From JBDIVL01 sp039794405 (GTDB taxonomy: Bacteria; Planctomycetota; Brocadiia; Brocadiales; Brocadiaceae): 33,925 nt of DNA. The stretch is taken from contig JBDIVL010000045.1 of assembly GCA_039794405.1 (NCBI GenBank), positions 1-33,925 of the forward strand. Direction: 5' to 3'. The position numbers and the translations under genes were made by a program. Below the pieces are notes generated by a model. The model searched no databases, was not told the origin of the DNA, and saw nothing but the letters and a program-made list of their open reading frames with translations. Positions 24,556-29,917 of the stretch are shown here, piece by piece. Each line of letters begins with the position of its first letter. Positions within the stretch are counted from its first letter, which is position 1.

Positions 24556-25350
24556 ATGTACGTGAAAAACAATAAGAGTAAAAGCCTGGCTGAATTGGTA
24601 ACGGAATTAGCAGAATATCAGGGTGAGGATCAGATCGTCACTTCTTATGACATGAAAGCCATTATTACCAAGCAACCAAAAGTTATTCCTGTTATGTCAA
24701 AACTTCCCCTATTAGATAAACATACCGGTGGCTTTGCTCCTGGTGAACTGATAGCTATATCGGGTCCCAGGAAAGCCGGTAAAACACTTTTCGCGCAAAC
24801 GCTAACTATAAACTTTGCAAAGCAGGATGTTATGAGCCTTTGGTTTAGCTATGAACTGTCATCCAGAGAATTCATTAATCGCTTTCCTGGTGAATTACCC
24901 GTATTCGTTATGCCTCAAAAACTCAAAGCAAATTCATTAGATTGGTTAAAACAGCGTATTGTTGAAGCCTTAGTCAAATATGGCATCAAAGCGGTGTTTA
25001 TAGACCACCTTCATTACCTGTTTGATCTTGCACGCATGCGGAACACTTCAATTGAGATCGGCCAGGTAATACGAACTTTGAAACTTATGTGTATTGAGTT
25101 AAACATTGTAATCTTTTTAATGTGCCATATGGCTAAGTTAGATCCATATCAAGAACCAAGTGATGATAATATCCGGGATTCTAGTTTTGTTTCTCAAGAA
25201 TCAGATGCCGGTATTATGATCTGGCGGGATGTGAAGACCGATAATGAAGCATGGTTGAAAGTATGTTTTCATCGTAGAACGGGTGTCCTGGAAAAGAAAA
25301 TTAAATACGTTAAGGTTGGTGGATTGCTTCAAGAGGCATACGATGAATGA
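24556..25350 (+). CDS. RecA/DnaB-fold replicative ATPase (helicase-like)
   Basis: A 264-residue protein starting at ATG 24556, two bases after the initiator. Walker A is GPRKAGKT (70-77), then a helix FAQTLTINFA. Walker B is about IKAVFIDHLHYL (143-155), with MWYSYELS-like WFSYELSSREFI before it and HMAKLDPYQEP and SQESDAGIMIWRD motifs after it, as in DnaB/RecA hexameric ATPases. It lacks the DnaB N-terminal primase-binding domain, so it is a short phage-type helicase or helicase loader. With the O-like protein it would open and unwind the element's origin. The next gene begins eight bases before its stop. Confidence 0.8.
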   Translation: MYVKNNKSKSLAELVTELAEYQGEDQIVTSYDMKAIITKQPKVIPVMSKLPLLDKHTGGFAPGELIAISGPRKAGKTLFAQTLTINFAKQDVMSLWFSYELSSREFINRFPGELPVFVMPQKLKANSLDWLKQRIVEALVKYGIKAVFIDHLHYLFDLARMRNTSIEIGQVIRTLKLMCIELNIVIFLMCHMAKLDPYQEPSDDNIRDSSFVSQESDAGIMIWRDVKTDNEAWLKVCFHRRTGVLEKKIKYVKVGGLLQEAYDE

Positions 25351-25825
25351 CATTATACAAACTGCGAAAGATTTTGGAATTGACGTCCAATGGGCAATTA
25401 GCCGAAGGAAACAATACCTTAATGAGCAAATATCAAGGTTACAGAAGGAATCAAATGAAGTAATACAGTTGTTTTCAGGAAAAAGCGAGCTAGACCGGTA
25501 CCTATTGCTTGATACGCTTAAATGGATAAACAACCAGGCAAAACGATTTGAGACTGAATTACATTTCAAGAGAGGATCTCAAAGCAGAATTTCACAGGAT
25601 ATGATCAACCTGGCAAGACAATACCCCATTGAGAATCTTTTACGGAACATTAAAAACGGCAAGGTGAATTGTATAAACCACCAGGATGAGAGACCGTCAA
25701 TGGATATCCGGAATAACTTTGCCTATTGTTATAGCTGCGGCTGGCATGGTGATTCAATTGCAGTCTATAGGAAGTTAAATAGTTCAGATTTCGCAAGCGC
25801 AGTTAGGGCGCTTATTCGATTATAG
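25343..25825 (+). CDS. CHC2-zinc-finger primase-like protein
   Basis: A 160-residue protein; ATG 25343 overlaps the ATPase gene by eight bases, giving translational coupling. The first 95 residues are helical and charged. Residues 110-132 form a zinc finger of the DnaG N-terminal type: C110-x2-H113, then SMDIRNNFAY and C129-x2-C132, followed by GWHGDSIAVYRKL. No TOPRIM or other catalytic primase domain is present, so it may bind template DNA for a host or element primase rather than make primers itself. The block ribbon-helix-helix, O-like protein, ATPase and zinc finger reads as one replication operon. Confidence 0.72.
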   Translation: MNDIIQTAKDFGIDVQWAISRRKQYLNEQISRLQKESNEVIQLFSGKSELDRYLLLDTLKWINNQAKRFETELHFKRGSQSRISQDMINLARQYPIENLLRNIKNGKVNCINHQDERPSMDIRNNFAYCYSCGWHGDSIAVYRKLNSSDFASAVRALIRL

Positions 25826-25841
25826 AAGATTAAAAACAATA

Positions 25842-25866
25842 GGCCGCTGCACGGCGGGCAACGGCC
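25842..25866 (+). promoter_or_regulatory. short GC-rich hairpin before the 25879 gene
   Basis: GGCCG (25842-25846) pairs with CGGCC (25862-25866), enclosing 15 bases. The 12-mer AACAATAGGCCG at its left edge also occurs at 20209-20220 in the left-end terminator. No T-run follows; the ribosome binding site is immediately downstream. Confidence 0.35.
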
Positions 25867-25878
25867 GGAAAGGAATGT

Positions 25879-26067
25879 ATGACAGAAGTAACGTTAACAC
25901 AAAAACAAAAGCGGGGCAATAAAAAAACGGATAATCTATTAAGGTATCACAGGTATGCAAACCTTGCCAGAAGCTATGGCGATTTACAGGGCAAAGTAAC
26001 ACAAAGGCGGGAGTCTGAGCGGATAAAGGAAAAGTTTTTCTTTCTTGAATCAATGGAGGATAAATAA
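25879..26067 (+). CDS. small basic protein
   Basis: A 62-residue protein from ATG 25879 (AAAGGA upstream), rich in Lys and Arg: MTEVTLTQKQKRGNKKTDNLLRYHRYANLARSYGDLQGKV. It could bind nucleic acid or a replication protein, but I do not recognise it. Its stop overlaps the next start as TAATG, so the pair is translationally coupled. Confidence 0.55.
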   Translation: MTEVTLTQKQKRGNKKTDNLLRYHRYANLARSYGDLQGKVTQRRESERIKEKFFFLESMEDK

Positions 26068-26273
26068 TGCCGGAACTTAGATCAATTCAAGTGATTAACG
26101 GGTTGCTAAATATGGATGAGGCCGCAAATTATTTGGGCATCAAAAAAGCAACGCTTTATGACATGGTTATGAGACGAGAAATATCAGTGATCAAAATTGG
26201 CAGATTAAACAAATTCAAACTTCAAGACCTGGAGACTTTTGTTAATCAGAACCGGACGGAGGCCGTTCAATGA
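26067..26273 (+). CDS. excisionase-like helix-turn-helix protein (second copy)
   Basis: A 68-residue protein starting at ATG 26067 and overlapping its neighbours by one and four bases. Residues 14-62 form a MerR-type HTH: LNMDEAANYLGIKKATLYDMVMRREISVIKIGRLNKFKLQDLETFVNQNR, the excisionase/DNA-binding domain found in phage and plasmid proteins. It is a better candidate for recombination directionality than the 20903 copy, being closer to the integrase, but either may serve. Confidence 0.78.
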   Translation: MPELRSIQVINGLLNMDEAANYLGIKKATLYDMVMRREISVIKIGRLNKFKLQDLETFVNQNRTEAVQ

Positions 26274-26620
26274 CAGGTTACGATTTATTTAACAAACCCA
26301 AGGCTTCGACCTCTTCGTTAGAAAGTGGTTTGGCGTCAAAAACGTCTCCCCAAACGCCTTCAAATCTGACAGAACCAGAAGGGGTTAAGACCATGAGCGG
26401 CCCCAAGCCGTCTTCTCCTTTATCCAAAACCATGCCGGAAAACTTACCGGACGTTAGCCGGGAAAATCTGTCTGAGAAATTAAAGAATGCCTTACGTATT
26501 GATTCTCTTAAAGCGTCTGTGTCTGACATAGAAAAACCTCCTGTTAAAGAATTAGATGTTAAAGGGATTGAAACTGAGGGGATAAAGAAAGTATGCCTAC
26601 GCAAAAGCCTTTATAATTAG
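26270..26620 (+). CDS. low-complexity Ser/Pro/Lys-rich protein
   Basis: A 116-residue protein beginning with an ATGA overlap of the previous gene. It is rich in Ser, Pro, Thr, Glu and Lys (KASTSSLESGLASKTSPQTP and onward) with a likely helix near DVSRENLSEKLKNALRIDSLK, and is mostly disordered. The family is not recognised. Its last 24 bases overlap a convergent minus-strand gene (26597). The operon position suggests an accessory of replication or regulation. Confidence 0.5.
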   Translation: MTGYDLFNKPKASTSSLESGLASKTSPQTPSNLTEPEGVKTMSGPKPSSPLSKTMPENLPDVSRENLSEKLKNALRIDSLKASVSDIEKPPVKELDVKGIETEGIKKVCLRKSLYN

Positions 26621-26893
26621 GGAGATGATGCCGGCGATGACGAGACCTACAAGCCATTTGATGATGCCGAGTTCGGCCTTTACGACTTTTATTTCTGATT
26701 CGAATTCAGTTTTGACAGATTTTATTTCCGATTTGACGACTTTTATTTCTGATTCTATGGAGTCAAGTTTGGACTCCATGCGGACGAAATGCTTTTCGTA
26801 GTCAGCAATGGCCTGGGCTGCGGCCTTGGCCTTTTCTTCAGATGCCCCAGCTTCTTTCAGGGCGTCATATAATTCTGTGATCATGGTAGTCAT
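26597..26893 (-). CDS. coiled-coil protein with C-terminal membrane anchor (DUF1640-like)
   Basis: A 98-residue protein. The minus-strand start (26891-26893) is chosen because the frame reads MTTMITELYDALKEAGASEEKAKAAAQAI, like the short acidic start of DUF1640/CCDC90-type bacterial proteins. A coiled coil follows, with near repeats SEIKVVKSEIKSVKTEF and SEIKVVKAEL, and then a hydrophobic tail anchor (WLVGLVIAGIISLIIKAFA). The repeats are also seen in DNA: ACGACTTTTATTTCTGATTC occurs at 26682-26701 and 26736-26755. The tail places it at the inner membrane. It is the only minus-strand gene in this part of the element and has its own promoter, so it may be independently expressed. Its function is unknown. 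Confidence 0.7.
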   Translation of the reverse strand: MTTMITELYDALKEAGASEEKAKAAAQAIADYEKHFVRMESKLDSIESEIKVVKSEIKSVKTEFESEIKVVKAELGIIKWLVGLVIAGIISLIIKAFA

Positions 26894-26900
26894 ACGCAAA

Positions 26901-26928
26901 ATTATACCAGATACACCACGATAAACAA
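26901..26928 (-). promoter_or_regulatory. promoter of the coiled-coil gene, leaderless-type
   Basis: On the minus strand, TTGTTT (26923-26928) and TATAAT (26901-26906) are separated by 16 bases. The consensus -10 ends seven bases before ATG (26893), so transcription would start at or beside the start codon. No ribosome binding site is visible. Confidence 0.6.
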
Positions 26929-27123
26929 GAAAAAATAAACCAACAGGAGATAAGAACCATCTTGGCAGGCTTAAGTTTTTCAAAAATTATGCGTAAAAAG
27001 TGGTCTAAATGGGGTCTAAAAACGATTCGAAAGGTATTTGACGACCTTACTCACGTTGAATAGAATCCAAAGCGTTTTTTAGGTGGTTTAAATAGCATTT
27101 AGTTAAGGGTTTTTAAGAAAATT

Positions 27124-27969
27124 ATGACCTGTCTAAAGTCTCCAGTTAATCGCATGGGTGGTAAATTCTATCTTACAGATTGGTTGACCCAGAAGATACC
27201 AAGGCATGTTCTTTATTGTGGGGTCTTTACCGGGGCAGCCCATTTGTTATTTAACAAACCAAAAAGCCAGGTTGAAGTTATAAACGATATTGACGGGCAT
27301 CTAATAAACTTCTTTAAGGTTATCCAGGATGCTGAGAAATGCCAAATATTGACCAATGTTCTAAACCTCATGCCGTATTCCCGGAAGCTATGGCAAGACC
27401 TACGGTATCAATGGAAGCATGGGAATATTCCCGGAGATCCTATCGAAGCTGCAGCGCAGTGGTTTTATCTTAACCGGACATGCTTTTCAGGTGATCAGTT
27501 GAGGGGTGGCTTTGCGGTACCCTCTACCACGGGCCGTAACCCGGCACAGTCTTTCAGAACGTCTATTGCTTCATTTGGGGATATAGCAGATAGGCTTCAA
27601 AATGTAACGATTGAGTGTCTAAATTATGCTGATTGCATCCAAAGGTATGATTCAAAAGATACCTTCTTTTTCTGTGATCCTCCATATCTGAATGCCGAAC
27701 ACTATTACAATAGGGGAAATTTTGCGTACGATGACCACCGTACCCTTTCAGACCTCTTGCATGAGGTAAAGAGCAAGGTAATGATTACACACTATCAGAA
27801 TGGCTTATACGATGAATTGTATCGGGACTGGCAGAGGTATGAGTATTCAAGCTTTAAGGGATCTCATAAGTCAGATGGTAAGGAAAAACCAAAGACCCTT
27901 GAATGTCTTTGGACTAATTTTGAACCAGAAGTCAGAACACGAAACCTTTTTGCTGGGGTAAGTTTGTGA
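27124..27969 (+). CDS. D12-class DNA adenine-N6 methyltransferase
   Basis: A 281-residue Dam-like methylase. Residues 6-13 (SPVNRMGGK region) are the P..x..GGK SAM-binding start of the D12 class. GVFTGAAHLLFNKP (33-46) stands for the FxGxG motif with Ala replacing the last Gly. EVINDIDGHLINFFKVIQ is the acidic strand. CDPPYLNAEHYY (about 187-198) contains the catalytic DPPY. It transfers methyl from S-adenosylmethionine to adenine N6, with an unknown target (GATC-like in Dam). No restriction partner is adjacent. The ribosome binding site is weak. It may protect the element, time its replication or set promoter methylation. Confidence 0.85.
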   Translation: MTCLKSPVNRMGGKFYLTDWLTQKIPRHVLYCGVFTGAAHLLFNKPKSQVEVINDIDGHLINFFKVIQDAEKCQILTNVLNLMPYSRKLWQDLRYQWKHGNIPGDPIEAAAQWFYLNRTCFSGDQLRGGFAVPSTTGRNPAQSFRTSIASFGDIADRLQNVTIECLNYADCIQRYDSKDTFFFCDPPYLNAEHYYNRGNFAYDDHRTLSDLLHEVKSKVMITHYQNGLYDELYRDWQRYEYSSFKGSHKSDGKEKPKTLECLWTNFEPEVRTRNLFAGVSL

Positions 27970-28075
27970 ACCTATTTTTCTATACGGAGCTTTTCAAGCT
28001 GATTGTATTATTTGAAACAATCCGGGCGGTATGCTGGTGTGTTTTGACTGGATTACAGTGATAAGCTTTTGGCAA

Positions 28076-28177
28076 TCAATGGGTATGCTTACCCTTATGT
28101 TCCTGAAAGTAAACAAATACCGAAATAAAGAGGATTATAACTCCTATAACCAAAAAACTAAAGGTAAAAGTATTCAT
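28076..28177 (-). CDS. 33-residue hydrophobic membrane peptide
   Basis: The minus-strand ATG (28175-28177) has a good site, GGAAAGGAT, eight bases before it. The peptide has about 22 hydrophobic residues (FSFLVIGVIILFISVFVYF) then a basic His/Lys tail, EHKGKHTH, the build of small membrane toxins or phage regulators. Such short proteins are easily missed, and coding is not proven. Confidence 0.45.
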   Translation of the reverse strand: MNTFTFSFLVIGVIILFISVFVYFQEHKGKHTH

Positions 28178-28235
28178 GTTATTTATCCTTTCCATCAAGC
28201 CAAAAAGCAATAATATACGCAAAAGGGAAGGAAGA

Positions 28236-28357
28236 AAATTGCTCTGGGAGAGGAGCGTGCCACTCTCGGCCAGCCCTGAGCAGTTGACCCCGCTTACCAA
28301 CGTCACCCCACAAGGAGCTCAGGTGGATGACGCTTGGCGCTTGAGCCAGAGCAATTT
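28236..28357. other. GC-rich 122-bp structured insert with perfect inverted ends
   Basis: AAATTGCTCTGG (28236-28247) and CCAGAGCAATTT (28346-28357) are perfect inverted repeats. The inside is far richer in G+C than its surroundings and folds further: GAGAG...CTCTC (about 28248-28267) and CCTGAGC...GCTCAGG (about 28275-28323). No gene is present. It resembles a small structured RNA or insertion; HEARO/omega RNA is one candidate, on either strand. Confidence 0.5.
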
Positions 28358-28512
28358 AGCGGTATTTTCTCTTTGTTTTTTATTCATGATTATGCGATAT
28401 AATACCAAATTCGTAAAACTACATCAATATAAAACAGAATACAGCAAAACATATAAGAAAAGACTTGATTTTATTTTGAAAGTACGATACGTACGTACCT
28501 AGCTTAAAACTT

Positions 28513-28612
28513 AGCGTGGTCAGGACGCTATTAGGATATATGCCTTGGGAAACCTGGGCGCCAAAGGCAACAGCTGTGAGACCTGACCTCTCATGGTCAG
28601 TTGCCTTTTTTA
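28513..28612 (+). promoter_or_regulatory. integrase leader RNA with kissing loops and terminator
   Basis: Hairpin 1 is AGCG-TGGTCAGGA-CGCT (28513-28529). Hairpin 2 is GTGAGA-CCTGACC-TCTCAT (28576-28594), and its 7-base loop is the exact complement of GGTCAGG in loop 1. A terminator stem AGGCAAC (28565-28571) / GTTGCCT (28600-28606) with six T closes around hairpin 2. TGCCTT (28541-28546) can instead pair with AAGGCA (28564-28569), which would open the terminator. The integrase ribosome binding site follows. Confidence 0.6.
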
Positions 28613-28632
28613 TTTGAAAGGTGGTGATAAAA

Positions 28633-29790
28633 TTGGGGGTTCGATACAGAAGGTTTTATGGATGCTGTAAAGATCGTAAAAATTGTAACGGTAGAATCGG
28701 TAAGGATTGTCCAGTTAATGAACTGCCAAAGAAGGAAAATGGAAAGCCTTATAAATGCGGTACCTGGTTAGTAGAACTCTTTGACGAAAACAAGAGGTGG
28801 CAGAGTATGGCTTTCAAGGATGTAAGAAGTAAGACTGATGCTGAAAAGAGACTAGCCTTGTTAATTGCTGACCGGGAAAGGGGAATATTAAAACTACCCA
28901 AAAGGAAAGCTATGTTTACCCTGGCAGAATATTCAAAGATATATTTAGAGCATTGTAAAAACGACAAGAAAAATACCTACCTCTTAAAGCTCCGCATGGT
29001 GTCTACATTAACACGGTATTTAGGTGAGTATACCCTGGATAGGATAACTCCGTTTATCGTTGAAAAGTACAGGATTGAACGCAAAGAACGAGATAAAGTC
29101 AAGGATAGTAGTATCAATATTGATATTGCTATCTTATCGCATATTTACACAGTTGCCATAAAGACGGGAATAGTAGACAAGAACCCATGTAAAGAGGTTA
29201 AGAGGTTGAAGGTAATACAAGTTAAAGACCGGATATTATCTCAATCGGAAATCGCTTTATTACTCTATAAGCTATGTGGCAAAGACCGTCTTATGGTGCT
29301 TGTAGGTCTTTTCACAGGAATGCGTTTAGGCGGGGTATTAGGCTTATCCTGGCATGATATAGACTTTGATAAAAGATTAATAACATCTGCTCATAAGACA
29401 GGTAAACTAGTGTCTATTCCACTATCGGGATATGTTGCAGGGGAATTATTACGGTATAAAGAAAACACGTCAGGTGAAAAGGTGTTTGAGTCCAGAGAAA
29501 TAACACCCGATATTGTTGGAAGCTATAGTAAACATTTCCGCAATTTGTTTAAGCAGTTAGGAATTGATAATTTCACATTCCATAACTTACGACATACCTT
29601 TTCCAGCTTACTTCAATCTGAGTTAGGTATCGGTGCTGTAGTTGTTCAGGGTATGACCGGCCATAGCAGTCTAAGTATGCTGCAGAAGTATTCACACACA
29701 GGTATGGATGCAAAGCAAGATGCTATCCAGGCATTAACAGATCATATTCTGAATGCAGGTAAAGAAAAGGTTTTATCAATAGCACAATAA
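28633..29790 (+). CDS. int: tyrosine-family site-specific integrase
   Basis: 385 residues from TTG 28633, picked because AAGGTGGTGAT (28619-28629), nearly a full anti-16S match, ends four bases upstream; GTG 28621 or 28624 would add four residues. The N-terminal part has a Cys cluster (CC...C...C within the first 30 residues, another at about 42), then an arm/core-binding domain (TLAEYSKIYLEHCKN). The catalytic domain has Arg231 (TGMRLGGV), Lys255 (HKTGK), His317-x2-Arg320 (HNLRHTF), His344 (TGHSS) and nucleophile Tyr353 (QKYSH), so it is complete. It catalyses recombination between element and yajQ sites. Its stop is about 100 bases from attR, as usual for such elements. Confidence 0.93.
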   Translation: MGVRYRRFYGCCKDRKNCNGRIGKDCPVNELPKKENGKPYKCGTWLVELFDENKRWQSMAFKDVRSKTDAEKRLALLIADRERGILKLPKRKAMFTLAEYSKIYLEHCKNDKKNTYLLKLRMVSTLTRYLGEYTLDRITPFIVEKYRIERKERDKVKDSSINIDIAILSHIYTVAIKTGIVDKNPCKEVKRLKVIQVKDRILSQSEIALLLYKLCGKDRLMVLVGLFTGMRLGGVLGLSWHDIDFDKRLITSAHKTGKLVSIPLSGYVAGELLRYKENTSGEKVFESREITPDIVGSYSKHFRNLFKQLGIDNFTFHNLRHTFSSLLQSELGIGAVVVQGMTGHSSLSMLQKYSHTGMDAKQDAIQALTDHILNAGKEKVLSIAQ

Positions 29791-29795
29791 AAAAG

Positions 29796-29817
29796 GTACG
29801 GCAAAAGTACGACAAAG
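29796..29817 (+). promoter_or_regulatory. right pair of candidate integrase arm-type sites
   Basis: GTACGGCAAAA (29796-29806) and GTACGACAAAG (29807-29817) are tandem 11-mers like the left pair at 19961-19982, about 75 bases inside attR. The consensus is GTACGRCAWAA. Confidence 0.5.
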
Positions 29818-29892
29818 GTAACATAGCACAAACTTGAATCTGCTTTCTTTGCCAGTATCTATAAGGCTTTCACGGTAGTAGGTTGGTTTATT

Positions 29893-29917
29893 TGCAGTTT
29901 ATCAATTATAAATAGTG
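29893..29917 (+). repeat. attR: 25-bp direct repeat
   Basis: Second copy of the 19815-19839 core. Immediately after it comes CTA, the reverse complement of the stop of the minus-strand gene at 29918, so the original junction had yajQ and that gene convergent and almost touching. Confidence 0.9.

Larger units (their letters stand above)
19815..29917. mobile_element. 10.1-kb integrative element inserted at the 3' end of yajQ
   Basis: The limits are set by 25-bp direct repeats at 19815-19839 (in yajQ) and 29893-29917. The cargo is an integrase beside the right end, two excisionase-like HTH proteins, HicBA, an O-like initiator with iterons, a RecA/DnaB-fold ATPase, a CHC2-finger protein, a D12 adenine methylase and several small unknown proteins. 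No virion or conjugation gene is visible. Without the element, yajQ and the 29918 gene would be convergent with stop codons two bases apart. Composition resembles phage satellites or small mobilizable elements; which of these is not decided by the sequence. Confidence 0.88.

Noticed and set aside
26278..26604. 108-residue minus-strand frame opposite the low-complexity protein
   Set aside because: The plus-strand frame has ATGA coupling with the HTH gene; the minus frame has no promoter or ribosome binding site that I can see. Kept open as a weak alternative only.
28621..28632. GTG starts for the integrase
   Set aside because: They fall inside the AAGGTGGTGAT ribosome binding sequence; TTG 28633 is placed correctly after it.
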